Below, piece after piece: positions 25,935 through 37,491 of a stretch of DNA of 64,000 bases (within the stretch, counting starts at the first letter, position 1; each line of letters opens with the position of its first letter). The notes beneath the pieces were generated by a model, which was not told where the DNA came from, did no database searches, and was given only the letters and a program-made list of their open reading frames with translations. The stretch is from contig CP159477.1 in assembly GCA_042140185.1 (NCBI GenBank), positions 186,001-250,000 on the forward strand, read 5' to 3'. The translations under genes were made by a program, and so were the position numbers. This stretch comes from JANSXG01 sp024743075 (GTDB lineage Bacteria > Planctomycetota > Phycisphaerae > Phycisphaerales > UBA1924).

Positions 25935-26340
25935 TGGACCCGAAGTATAGCCCTGCGCGCCGGGTTCCTCGATGCGGGGGAGTGTTCTGCAGTGAGCGAT
26001 GAACTACGCGGGATCTGCCCGCGTGAGAGGGCCGTGGCGCAAGAACTGCCGAAACCGGGTCCCGGTGGACCGACTCCGATAAAGGCAGGGAGCACGCGGG
26101 GAGAAATCGGTGTTTCGCGCGGAAGTCGGTCAACGCGGCGGGCGGAGAGGACCGATATGCGAGCGTGGGGCCGCTCGTCGGAAGGCGAGCGTCCCAAAAG
26201 CACGGCGTGCGTGTTTCATTAGAATGCACGCGTCCCCGGTTGAGGGTCGTCGAACCATGAAGCACGCTCCGGCGTGTGCAGCCGCGTGAGGACCCCGGTG
26301 GTCGCGCCGGGCAGGGATGAATCAAGCGAAGGAGAGGTTC
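25935..26340. other. Divergent region between lipA and the exopolysaccharide operon
   Basis: About 400 bases hold no convincing gene; a 76-codon plus-strand ORF (25992-26222) is Arg/Gly/Pro-rich and looks non-coding. A good -10, TAGAAT (26220-26225), would give the operon a leader of about 110 bases containing a short GCACGC/GCGTGTGC hairpin near 26263-26280. AAGGAG at 26329-26334 is the ribosome-binding site of the next gene. I see no known riboswitch. Confidence 0.45.
25944..25949 (-). promoter_or_regulatory. -10-like TATACT upstream of lipA
   Basis: TATACT on the minus strand lies 9 bases before the ATG at 25934. The transcript would have little or no leader. Confidence 0.5.
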
Positions 26341-28085
26341 GTGAGCAGCGAAGCCGGACACGACACACCGAACCGAGATCAGACCCGTTCGGTCTTTCGC
26401 TCACGACCCGTCCGCGCGGGCATCGCGCTGACGGCGCTCATGCTGGGCTCGATGGCGGGTGGCTGCCTGCGCGAGACCGACGGATGGCTGTGGGACCCCT
26501 CGGTCGTCGGTCGCTGGGAGCACACGCCGACGGTGGTACCGGTGCTGGACCGGATCGACATCATCGAGGCGGGCATGCTGGAGACGGTCGACGTGACCGA
26601 TGTGCGCCCGGAAGACCTGCAGGTCGCGGCGACGCAGTACCGGGTTGGCCCGGGCGATGTGCTGGTCATCACGATCCTTGACTTCCTCCAGCAGGGAGCA
26701 TCGTCGCAGTTTGAGACGGTCATCGATCGGGTTGGCGAGGTGAGTCTGCCTTTGCTGGACCCGATCCCGGTCGCGGGTCTGACCGCTCGCCAGATCGAAG
26801 CGAGAATCGCTCAAGAGGTTTCTGACGCCGGCATCATCGTGATCGATCCCGAAGTGTCGGTGTCGGTGCAGGGTCAGCTCGATGCGACCTATCGAATCTT
26901 CGGAGCCGTCAACCGGCCCGGGATCGCCTCGATCCCGAAGCCGGACTTCCGACTGCTGGATGCTGTGATCGACGCCGGCGGCGTGAGCCCGGTCATCCGA
27001 AACATCTATGTGATCCGTCAGGTCCGAACGGACGACGGTGCGACCGACACGCCCGCTCAGCCAGCGGTTCCTGCCCAGCCCGATAACGCCGATCCGGAGT
27101 CGATTCTCGACCTGATCGACGAGATTACCGGCGACGAGGCGGTCGACCCGGCGATGCTGGGCACCGACCCGAATGTGCGGCGCATGCCCGACACCCGGCT
27201 GCAGCGTGAGCAGCGGAGCCTCGTTGACGAACTGCTCGCCGGCACACCTGGCGAAGAGAGATCGGGTGCGGTCGCGGCTTCGGAAATCGTGAGCCCCGCG
27301 GCGTTTTCGCAGGACGGCCAGCCCGGATCCGGCGACGATCGAGGCCCGGCGCCGGTGATCGACCTCGACGGCAGCACGACTTTCAAGCCGACCCCGGTCG
27401 GTTCGAGCGCGGAGAACGAAGATCGCCCGGAAGCGGAGGGCATGGAATCCTCGACGCCGCAGGTTCGCCCCATCGGCAAGTGGGTGTTTGAGAGCGGTCG
27501 GTGGGTTCGTGCGCGCCGTCGCAGGCATCGGACGCCGGCGCTCTGCCCGAAGGCGAGGACCCGCTCGGCGAGTCGGAATATCTGGTGACTCAGCGGGTCA
27601 TCCGCGTGCCAACCCGTCCGCTTATCGACGGGGACGCCCGCTACAACATCGTGATTCGCCCCGGCGACATCATTTCGGTGCGCAGCCCGGACATTGGGAA
27701 CGTTTATATCGGTGGGCCGGGCATCAACCGCGACGGTGTGTATGAGTTGAACGGGCGGACCCAACTGACGCTGCTTCGTTCGGTCATCGCGGCGGGCAAT
27801 TTTTCATCGATCGGCATCCCAGAGCGGGTGGATCTGACCCGTATGGTCGGTGATAACCGCCAGGCGACGATCCGGCTGGATGCCCGGGCCATCGCCAACG
27901 GCACGGCCCCGGACATTCTCCTGAAGCCGGACGACATGCTGAACTTCGGCACGAACTTCTGGGCGACCCCGCTCGCGGTGGTCCGCGGCGGCTTCCGCGG
28001 TTCGTATGGATTCGGCTTCCTGCTCGACCGAAACTTCGGCAACGACGTGTTCGGTGCTCCGCCCACGAACCAACTCGGTCAGTGA
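26341..28085 (+). CDS. Wza-like polysaccharide export lipoprotein (apparent frameshift)
   Basis: The product of about 581 residues should form the outer-membrane channel for exopolysaccharide. A lipoprotein signal ends MAGGC (Cys42). The polysaccharide-export domain follows: YRVGPGDVLVITIL, then VIDRVGEVSLPLL and LTARQIEARI. SLBB-like segments are FGAVNRPGIASIPKPDFRLLDAV and, after a long Asp/Pro-rich insert, IVIRPGDIISV...YIGGPGINRDGVYELN. The frame changes near 27505-27520, where one base seems missing. The GTG at 26341 is preferred over an ATG at 26317 because AAGGAG lies 6 bases before it. It is the first gene of the operon. Confidence 0.88.
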
Positions 28086-28147
28086 TCGATGGTTCGAGGG
28101 AGGGAGTCCTCGGGGCCCGGCGGGACGCCGAACCATCTCCGCGGGAT

Positions 28148-28162
28148 GTGCGTACTACGCAC
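28148..28162. promoter_or_regulatory. Perfect palindrome upstream of the exosortase gene
   Basis: GTGCGTA-C-TACGCAC is a 7-bp perfect inverted repeat with a one-base centre, 82 bases before the exosortase ATG. It could be an operator; there is no T-run, so it is not a terminator. Confidence 0.35.
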
Positions 28163-28244
28163 CATTCGTCGTATGGGCGACGACGCCCGCTCCGACTCTC
28201 GTTCCCTCCTTTGAGATGGGTTTAGCGGAACCGATTCTCACACC

Positions 28245-29252
28245 ATGACCACGATCCCGACCAGTTCAGCATCATCGGATCGGACAGCGGTCTCGGTCGG
28301 CGCTGATCGTTCTGCGCGTTCGCCGCACGCTTCGCCGCTTGCGGCCCGGATCGCGCAGCGTGAGCCACTGAGTCTGATTGCTGTGGGCTTGCTCGTGGTG
28401 GCAATGATCGGCCTCTACTGGCTCTGGGTCGAGCGACAGTTCGGACCGAGCGGATTCAGCGCGCGGTATTTTGAGGACTGGGGGCACGCTTTCGCGGTGC
28501 CCGTCATTTCGGGCATTTACATCTGGATCAACCGGGCGAAACTGCGCTGGGACCGGGCGTGCCTGTACTGGCCGGGTCTGGCGGTGCTGTTCCTGGGCAT
28601 CGTGATGTACGCCTTCTTCCTGCTGAATATCGCGCTGGCCAACCACATGCTTCAGGGCTTCTCGATGATCTTCGCGATCAGCGGGTTGGTGCTGCTGCTC
28701 GCGGGGCCGCACCTGTTCCGGCAGTTGCTTTTCCCGATCGCGTTCCTTGGCTTCGCGGTGACGATCTCCGAGATGATCATGAACCGAATCACCGAGAAGT
28801 TGCAGGACATGGCGGCGATCGGTTCCGAGGTGCTGCTCCGGATTCTGCAGTTCGACGTGACGCGGCTGGGCAATCAGCTGACCGTGTACAACTCCGCGGG
28901 CGAGGGATTCCCTTTGGAAGTGGCCGAGGCCTGCTCGGGTATGCGCATGGTCGTCGCGTTCATCGCGCTCGCGGTCGCGGTCGGGTTCTTCTCGTGTCGG
29001 CAGTGGTGGCACCGCGTCGCGGTGGTTCTTCTGGCGGTGCCGGTGGCGGTGTTCATGAACATCGTGCGCGTCGCGGTGCTCGCGGCGATCACGCTGGTGA
29101 ACCCCGATTTCTCCGTCGGCGGCGCGCACACGCTCATCGGGACCCTGCTGCTTGTGCCGGCGTTCCTGCTGTTCATGTTCTGCGTCTGGCTTCTGAAGAA
29201 GATCACGCCGGATGAGGCCGAACGCTCGGGTTCGAAGGGGGCGAAGTCATGA
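28245..29252 (+). CDS. Exosortase, EPS-locus type
   Basis: The 335-residue multi-spanning membrane protein is an exosortase, the transpeptidase-like enzyme that cuts PEP-CTERM-type tails and is thought to attach or release the protein. The three catalytic residues are present: Cys230 in EACSGMR, Arg275 in NIVRVAV and His295 in GGAHTLIG. It has about eight hydrophobic segments. A gene for a protein with a fitting tail (VPTPSSL...RRRR) lies in this window at 45955. The next gene, an EpsI homologue, overlaps it by four bases (ATGA), as is typical for this pair. Confidence 0.92.
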   Translation: MTTIPTSSASSDRTAVSVGADRSARSPHASPLAARIAQREPLSLIAVGLLVVAMIGLYWLWVERQFGPSGFSARYFEDWGHAFAVPVISGIYIWINRAKLRWDRACLYWPGLAVLFLGIVMYAFFLLNIALANHMLQGFSMIFAISGLVLLLAGPHLFRQLLFPIAFLGFAVTISEMIMNRITEKLQDMAAIGSEVLLRILQFDVTRLGNQLTVYNSAGEGFPLEVAEACSGMRMVVAFIALAVAVGFFSCRQWWHRVAVVLLAVPVAVFMNIVRVAVLAAITLVNPDFSVGGAHTLIGTLLLVPAFLLFMFCVWLLKKITPDEAERSGSKGAKS

Positions 29253-30144
29253 ACGGTGCAGCGGGTCGGTCGAGGCGAGGGGCGGTTTTGCTGCATCCTG
29301 CGGTGGTCGTGCCGCTGGCGGTTATGGTGCTCGCGGCGGTCTCGCTCGCTTGGTACATCCGCGCGAACGGGCTGCGCATCACGAAGCTCCCAATCTACGC
29401 GAAGGACAATCTGCAGTTGCGTCTATCCCCGGTGAGCTGCCGCCGACGGGAGATCCGCGCTGGGTCCAGCTCGGCCCGGATCGGCAGATGGGCGCGGAAG
29501 AGATCGCCGCGCTCGGCTCGGCGAACGCCATCTCGCGCGTGTACCAGCGGGCCGACACGATCGGGACGGCCAACCCGGTCGCGTTCGAACTGCACGCCGT
29601 CTACTACACTGGCATGATCGATGCGGTGCCCCATGTGCCGGAGCGGTGCGTCGTCGCGGGTGGCGGTGAAATGTTGTCCGGTCCTCGGATCACGCCGGTC
29701 CCGCTCGACCTTTCGCCGGATGCCGGCGTTCTCGCGGAGGAGCGCGACGGCGGCGAGATCAGGTATTCCGACCGTTCCGGTGTGACGTTTCAGCGCATCC
29801 CGCTGCCACGCGGCGTGGAGCACTTGGCCATGAGCATCAGTTCGTTCGATCAGCTGTCGAGCGACCAGGACATCTGGGCGGGGTACTTCTTCATCGCCAA
29901 CGGCGGTGTCGTCGCTTCGGCGAGCGGCGTGCGAGGCCTGGCGTACCGGTTGGACTCGGACTACGCGTACTACGCCAAGATCCAGTTCTCCAGCGTGACC
30001 GTCGGCTCGGCGGAGGAGCTCGCATCTCTCGCGGCGGATGCGCTGCGAGACCTTTTTCCAGAGATCATGCGTTGCATGCCCAACTGGGACGAGGTGGAAG
30101 CTGGTACATGGGATTTCACGGATTATTCGAAGCAGTCTGGATAA
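29249..30144 (+). CDS. EpsI/DUF3485 exosortase-associated protein (apparent frameshift)
   Basis: The product of about 298 residues is the exosortase-associated EpsI family. It begins with a membrane anchor (VVPLAVMVLAAVSLAWYIRA) and continues outside the membrane with AFELHAVYYTGMIDAVPHVPERCVVAGG. It ends with a conserved Tyr- and Trp-containing region (YFFIANGGVVA...YYAKIQFSS). The frame changes near 29420-29430, where one base appears lost after LQLR; restoring it gives LQLRSIPGELPPTGDPRW. In related loci this protein is coupled to exosortase and EPS production; its exact job is unknown. Confidence 0.85.
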
Positions 30145-30170
30145 GTCGGTAGCGACAGGGAAACAGGAAC

Positions 30171-33100
30171 ATGGCGTCCAAGGTCAACACGAAGTTCGTC
30201 ATCATTCTCGTCGGCTCGGTCGTCGCGCTCGCGGTTGGCGTCGGTGCGCTGGCGGCGTACTCGCTGCGCATGAGCGGCGAGCGCAACATCAAGGCGGGTG
30301 ATGCGAGGATCGCCGAAGCCCAGCAGCTGCGCTCGAGCGGCAATGAGGCGGAGGCGATCGAGAGCATCAACGACGCCGCGAGCCAGTACGGTCGCGCTGT
30401 CAACAAGGACCCTTCGCGTCGCGACTGGCTGATCACCTGGCGAGATACCCTGCTCCAGACGATCCCCGAGACGGATGTCGAGTACTCCAAGCAGTATCGC
30501 GAGCGCTACATCGGCGCCCTCGACAGGCTGGCGACGATCGACTCCACCGCTCCGGGTCCCCAGCTGGAACAGGTACTGGTTCAGGAGCGACTGTTCCGGG
30601 TGAGCGGCGGGCCGAACGCGATGTCGGCCATCGCGGAACTCGTCTCCCGGCGAGTCGCGGCGTTGCCCCCGGACTCGCCGACGGCTATCCGCCTCAACGC
30701 GATCGGCGGGCTCGCCAATACCGATCGAGCGGCGCTCGAGAGCGTCGACAGCGACGTGCTCGACGAGGCACGCGGGGCGATGCGCGAGTTCTACGACGCG
30801 TATGTCGAGGATCCCGAGCGTTTCCTCGAACCAGTCCCGGCGGATCTTGACGAAGAGGGCCGACGCCGCTTCGTCGAAGAGGCTCGGAACGATCACGCGC
30901 GCATCGGGCTCGGTCTCGTGCGCTGGCATGTGAATCAGCGGACAGCGGCGCAGGCGGAAGGGCGGGCGAGGGAAGCCGCGGCATCGTTGAGCCGGGCGGA
31001 GGAACTGCTCGCGGAGATGTTGTCGGACGGGCTGGGCTACGAGAACGACGCGCGTTTTCTGATTCTTGCAGCCCAGATCGATCTTGCGCAGGCTCAGGAT
31101 TCCATCGGGAACCCTGCCGAACGCCGCAACGCACAACTCCGGATCATCGCTGAGTCGGCCGACGGGATCATGAGTGCGCTCGCCGAGACCGACCCTTCGG
31201 ACCTGCCGGTCGGCGAGATGACGGGGCTCACCTCGTGGTACTCGGATGACGCCCTGCGTGAATCGCTCGCGGCGGAGTTCGAACGAGCGGTGTCGGCGTC
31301 GCCCGAGGATCCGAGACTGCTGGCGCAGGCCGCGGCGGCGATGCGTTCGCTGGACAAACTGGAGCGGTCGTTGGAGTTGTATGCCGCGATCCGCGAACTG
31401 CCCCGGCCGACGCTCAGCCTCGATGGGCTCGTGCTGCCGCAGGTGAAGGTGAACGCAGCGTTCGCGCAGGTCGAAGTGAATCTCGCGTTGCGAGAGCAAG
31501 CGCTGCGCGACGGCGACGATGATGAGGCAGACGCGTATCTCGAAGCGGCGCGATCGGCTCGCGACGTGTTGGCGTCCGAGAGTGGAGTGACGACGCGACC
31601 CTTCGTGCTGCGTGCGAACGCCGAAGTCGCGGTTGCGGAAGGCAAGACGACGCAGGCGATCAGGCTGCTCGAAGAGTTCCGCAGTGAGTTCGGGGACACA
31701 TCGGCGGTGCTCGGCCAGCTTGCGAGGCAGCTCCTGCGCCAGGGCACGACCGGCGAAGCGAAGCAGATTCTCGAACGCCTTGTGAACACGGACAGCATCA
31801 CGACGCAGGGCGTTTTGATGCTGGCGGACATCTATGGCCGCGAAGGCGACAACGAGCGGGCGCTCGAGTTGCTTGAACGGCGGGCGCGCCTTTCGAGTTC
31901 TCCGGAGGACTTCACCGATGCGATCGAGCAATATCGACGCCTCATCGCGATCGAGGGTGGAGAGTCCAGCGATGATCCTGTGCTCGACGCGGTGGTCCGA
32001 GCGAACGACGCGATCGCGCGCCGCGATCTGGGGGCGGCGACCGCGATCCTGGATGAATTGGAGCGGGCCGAGGCCGGATCGGCGTCGAATCTACAGGTGA
32101 TCGTGCTGCGAGCACAGATCGCCGCGTTTGAGGGAGACCGAGAGCGCGCGCTGGAGATTCTGGAGCGAGCCCGGCAAATCGATCCTGAGAACGAGGCGAT
32201 CGCCGGCATGATCCGGCGACTCAGCTCCGACGATCTGGTTCAGGCTCAGATCGACGAGATCGAGTCCTCCGCCCGGTCGGAGATCGATAAAGCGCTTTCG
32301 AAGTACGACCTGTACCGAGCGGTCGGGCAGTCCGAAGATGCACTCGCCGCGATGAGCGAAGCCGAACGCGTTGATCCGGATCACCAGCGCGTCATCGACT
32401 TCCGCTTTGCGGAGGCTTTGGGCCGGGGAGATCTCGATGCCGCCGGGCGGATCGCGGCACGCGCCGCCGACGCGAATGTGGACGGCGTCGATGGCCTGCT
32501 TTACCAGGGCCGACTGCAGCTGGCCCGAGGCGAGAGCGCGGCGGCGGTCCGAACGCTCCGTTCAGCGATCGAACTGGTGCCGTCCAGTGTCGCGATTCGT
32601 CGCTATCTCGGCCAGGCGCTGCTCGTGACCGGTCAGGTCGACGAAGGAATCGAATCGCTTCGGCGCGCGTACGAGGCTCGCCGGGACAACTTCGATGTGC
32701 TCGCTGAGTACGTGCAGGCTCTGGACCAACTGGGCCGGGTCGAAGAGGCCCGGGCCGTATTGGATCCGGGTAACGATCCGTCGGCTGCGGCCCGTGTCAG
32801 TCGGTCGGTGACCAACGTCTGGCTCTCGCTGGAGGCCGAGGCCGGCAATGTCGAACGGGCATTGACCGAACGCAGGACGTATTTCAATGCCGATGTTCGA
32901 TCGGGGGCGATCGCCGATTCGGAAGTATGCCAGCAGAACGCGCTCCAACTGATCGATCTGCTCGTGGAGCGCGGATCGCTGGACGAAGCCGAGCAGGTGC
33001 TCGCCGAGATCCGTTCGAGCCTGAGCGAGCTCGAAGTGGCGCAGGCTCGTGCCGGCATCGCCCTGGGACGTGCCGGTGAGCTCGAAGATCCGGCTGCCGT

Positions 33101-35134
33101 ACGCCAAGCGGAGCAGGAGGCCATCGCCGATTTCCGGGCGGCCGCGGAGAACGAAGCGCAGGCGGCGAACGACCCCTCCCCGCTGGTCGAGGTGGCGCGG
33201 TTCGCGTTTGCGAGCGGACGCTTCGAGCTCGGGATCGAGATCCTCCAGAGCGCGGTGCCGTTCGAATCGACTGAGAGCAGGCTCGTGAGTCGCGAGCTGG
33301 CGCGGCGTCTCGGTCAGCGCGCAAGCCGCCTTGACGACGAAGCGCAGACGTTGGAAGCGCAGGCTCAACAGCGCGAGGGCGCAGACCCGCTCGGCGCGGA
33401 GGCGGTCCGAGAGCGGGCCGCACAGGCACGCGATCGGGCGACGGCGTCCCGCGAGAAGGCGGTGACGGTCTACTCCGACTTGCTGTCCAGCGGCGTTGAC
33501 GACGCGTCGTCCCGAATCGTGCTCTCCCTCGCGGAACTGAGGATGCAGCTCGGTCAACTCGATGCCGCATCGGAACTAATCCAGCGCGTGCGAACCGCCG
33601 AACCGGACGATCTCGGCGCACTGCTGCTCGCTGCCAATCTGGCCGAGCGTCGCGGCAATCGCGCCGATGCCGGGCGTCTGTACAACGAGGCGGTCGAGAA
33701 GCACTCTTCGAACTTCCTCTCCTTTTACCGGCGCACCTGTTCAACAGCGCGGACGTGTCGCGGGCGGCAGACGTTCTGTTCGACCTCCAGCGCGTCAACC
33801 AACTCCGTCCCAGTCTGACCGAGGGCTGGCTGCTTCGATATCGCGTGAACATGCAGGCGAACGATCCCGATGCGGCGTTCGCAGCGCTCCGGCAGGGGAT
33901 AGAGCGTGCTCCGTCCATCGCGGACACGCTTTCGCGTCAACTCGTGCAGGAACTGGTTCGCTTCGGACGGGTCGTCGATGCGTTCTCCGTCGCCGCCAAC
34001 CGGGCGACCGAGAATCCGATGGACGCGTATTGGCAGTTCACAGCCGGAACGCTCGCTCGACAGCGCGGGGCGTACTCCGAAGCCGCGAACTTCTACGATC
34101 GCCTGAACAGCATCCCGTCGATCGCCAACGATCCGACCCAGGTCGCACAAACGGCCGGCCTGGTGCTCGACGCGAGGCTGCGGGCCGGCGAGCGGGTCCC
34201 CGAAGCGCAGTTGCGTCGGCTGGTCGGGATGATCGAGGAATTGCCCGCTGAGGGAACCTCGGGCGTGGCCCAGACGATGCTTCTTGCACGCGCGTACGCG
34301 GCGCTCCCGAACGAGCGTAGCCGCGCGAGCGCCCTGACCCAGCAGGCGTTCAGCCTCGCGGCGGCCGGGAGCGATGAGGCGAGCCCGACCGCCATGCTCC
34401 GAACCTGGTACCAGGACCTGCCGCTCGTCGCGGGCGGGGCCCAGCAGGCACTCAACTACGTGGCGGAACTCGATCAGGCCATCCGGAATCAGAAGTCTCA
34501 GAACCCCGAAGCGGAGATCGTTCACCCGCTCTTCATTCAGGTGGTTGCGTTGCAAGCGGCCCAGATCAGGGGCGAACCGCTCTCCGATCTGATCGCTCGC
34601 GCCGAGGGACTGCTGCAGCAGGCTCAGGCCGATCCGCTCGCGCAGTTCGAGATCCGAAAGCGACTCTCGAACCTGAAATTCGCGGTCGGAGACGTCGAAG
34701 GGGCCGCGGAGGAGGGACGTCAGGCGCTGGCGATCAACCCCAGCGACCTCGAACTCCTGAACAACGTCGCCTTCTACCTCGCGAAGTATCTTGACCGTGT
34801 CGATGAGGCCGTGCCGTTCGCTGAGCGCGCAGCCGAGCTCGCGCCGGAGAACGCGGATGTCCTCGATACCGTCGGAGTCGTGTACCTGCTCCGCGGGGAG
34901 TACTCAGAGGCCCGGAGCTTTTTCGAGCGATCGCTGCGGTTCGCGCGGACGCAGGAGCAGCGCCTCCCCGCCAATGTCCACATGGCCGATGCCACGCTCC
35001 GCAGCGGCTCGCCCGAGAGCGCTCGGACATACCTGGAGGCTGCCGAGCGACTGCTCCCGGTCGTCGACCAGTCGGTGCGGGACTCGTACGCCGCCGAGAT
35101 CGAAGAACTGAAGACGCGTCTGAATAACGGCTGA
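30171..35134 (+). CDS. Giant TPR protein of the exopolysaccharide locus (apparent frameshift)
   Basis: The product of about 1654 residues is anchored by one N-terminal membrane helix (FVIILVGSVVALAVGVGAL). The rest is tetratricopeptide repeats rich in Ala, Glu and Arg. Clear repeat blocks include TGEAKQILERLVNTDSITTQGVL, ALEILERARQIDPENEAIAG, LYQGRLQLARGESAAAVRTL and EEGRQALAINPSDLELLNNVAFYL (each cited in part). Large TPR proteins (PrsT-like) are common partners in exosortase/EPS loci, where they may scaffold assembly or export. The frame changes near 33728-33733; adding one G to CCGG gives FYRAHLFNSADVSRAAD. Confidence 0.85.
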
Positions 35135-35289
35135 TCCGCAGACGGGTCCGCGCGGGGTTACAGTGCCCCTTCCGGTCCCGGCGATCGGGTCTTCTGCCAG
35201 AACCAATGGCGGTCCCGGACCGATCCGCCGATAGAAACCACGTCAGTCGAGATCGTCGCTTCGCGTCGGTCCCCGGAAGCCAAAGTCCT

Positions 35290-37457
35290 ATGCCCAGTGT
35301 CGAGAACCAAAGCAGTCCGAGCCCGAATCAGCCCCAGAGCGCGGCGGCGGTCGCGTTAGATCCGGTCCGTCTGCTTCGGACGTACTGGCCATGGCTTTCC
35401 GCCGCGCTGCTCGTCGGGGTGGTCGCCGGCGTCGCGCTGTTCGTGGCGCTCAACATCTTCATGCCTCGCTACCGAGCCACGGCCGTCTACGAGACTCAAC
35501 CGGTCTTCACGCCCGATTTCGAACTCATCGGCAGCAACGCCGCGGGCGAGGAAGCCGAAGTATTCATGCAGACGCAGGTCTTCCTGCTGCGATCCGATCG
35601 ATTGCTCGACCTCGCCGTCCAGGAACCGAGCGTCCAGAGCACGGATTGGTACAAGCAGTATGTGCGTGGTGGTGGCTTCGACCGCGTCGAAGCGCTCGAC
35701 GATCTGAAGGACATCGTCGGAGCGAGAGTCCTGCCGAACACGGCGCTCTTCAGTCTGACCGTCAGCCTGCCGAGCCCGAGCGACGCCGCGACCATTGCGC
35801 AGGCGATCTGCACCGTGTACGAGAACGACTACAACAGCGTCCGGACCGGTGATGTCAGCGTCATCCGGCGGAACATCGAGCGTCAGATCAGCAACCTGCG
35901 CCTGAACCAGCGATCGTTCGAGAATCAGCTCGAGGTCCTCCTCGTCGAGAACCAGCTCGAATCCACCGACATCACCGAGAGCAGCTTTTACCGTCGCCTG
36001 GCGATCCTTCAGGCCGAATTGGTTCCGCTCCGTGCCGAATTGACTTCGAACCGTCGCCAGCTTCAGGAGTATCAACTCCTCCTGAACCAGGAAGGAACCC
36101 CGGTTTACCCGGAGCCGATCCGCGCCCAGGCCAAGATGAGCCAGGTCGCGCAGCGGCTTGAGGCCGAGATCGAGATCCGTCGCGCAACCCTCGAAGGTCT
36201 TCGTCAGACGACCGGCCCGAACGCCCAACCCGTCACCACCGCGGAGGCGCAGTTGCAGGCCTTCGAGAACCGGTACGAAGAGGTCATCAACCTCAAGATG
36301 CAGGAGACGCTGCAGAATCTCGTTCAGCAGTTCAAGCAGTCGATCGCCGCGTCGGAGTCCACTGAACTCAATCTGCTCGAAGAGGCCGAGACGGCGCGTG
36401 TCCAGCTCAACCAGATCACGCAGAACCTCAAGCAGTACGCCGAGATCGAGTCCGAGCTCGAACTCGTGCTCGACCAGATCAGCAACGCGCGTCAGCGGCT
36501 CGACGAGATCAACATGATCGGCGATGTCGGCTCGCGTATCCGGCGCGTCCAGTCCGCGACCCCACCCGATATCAAGTCGTTCCCGAAGATCATTCCGGTT
36601 GTTGTCGGCGTGATGTTCCTTTTCACAGGCGCCGTGGCCGGTTTCATCGTCGTGAAGGAACTCCGCGAACAGCGAGTGCGCACCCCCCGCGACATCTCGC
36701 TGATCCCGCGGACCCGCGTCCTGGGAATCCTCCCCGAGCTTTCCATGGACCCGGCCGAGCCGGACACGGTCGAGACGGCGGTGACGGACGAACCCTTCGG
36801 CGCGGTCGCCGAATCCGCCCGCCAGATCCGCACCGCGATCTTCAAGGCCTGCGACCAGCGCGGACACAAGTCCATCCTGTTCACGTCCGGGATGCCCGGC
36901 AGCGGCACCACGACGGTCATCTCGAACGTCGCCGCCGCGGCGAGTTCGGTCGAGAGCCGTGTGCTCGTCATCGACGCGAACCTGCGTCGACCCGCGATAC
37001 ACAAGGTCTTCAAGTTGAACCCCGGGCCCGGTCTGGCCGAGGTGATCCGCGGCGACGCCTCACTCTCCGACGCCGTACAGCGCACCCAGCACGGCTTCGA
37101 GGTGCTCATGCCGGCGCCAAACGCGGGCATGAGTACGAGAAGTTCAACACCTCTGTGATGCAGCAACTGCTCGAAGAGGCCGGGTCGCAGTACGACCTGA
37201 TTCTCATCGACACGCCGCCGGCTGTCGTCGCCGCCGATGCACTCTCGCTCGCGGCGAGGACCGACGCTTCCGTGCTCGTGTGCCGTGCCTACTCCGAGAA
37301 GCGGGGCCTGATCCAGCGACTGCGCAATCAACTCGCGGATGCCAAGGGCGACTTCCTCGGCGTTGTCGTCAATGGCGTGCGAGCATCCGCCGGCGGATAC
37401 ATGAAGGCAAACTTCAAGGCGTCGATGAGCTACCAGAACTACAACGACGCCACCTGA
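35290..37457 (+). CDS. Wzc-like chain-length/BY-kinase protein with altered Walker A (apparent frameshift)
   Basis: The product of about 722 residues combines a Wzz/GumC-type chain-length domain with a tyrosine-kinase-like ATPase. Membrane helices are near the start (LLVGVVAGVALFVALNIFM) and mid-protein (PVVVGVMFLFTGAVAGFIVV), with long coiled coils between. The ATPase has Walker A' (VLVIDANLRRP) and Walker B (YDLILIDTPP). Its P-loop, however, reads GMPGSGTTT, with Thr where the essential Lys should be. The tail has only two tyrosines. It may therefore regulate polymer length without normal kinase activity. One base is lost near 37121-37130. Alternative start: ATG at 35206. Confidence 0.85.
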
Positions 37458-37491
37458 CGGCGACCGGCTTCCGCGGCACGTCCACCGAGTC

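Noticed and set aside
25992..26222. 76-codon ORF in the lipA-EPS intergenic region
   Set aside because: Arg/Gly/Pro/Ser-rich translation without motif, ribosome-binding site or signal.
26220..26340. Cyclic di-GMP riboswitch before the exopolysaccharide operon
   Set aside because: The leader has a short hairpin but lacks the conserved core of GEMM-type riboswitches.
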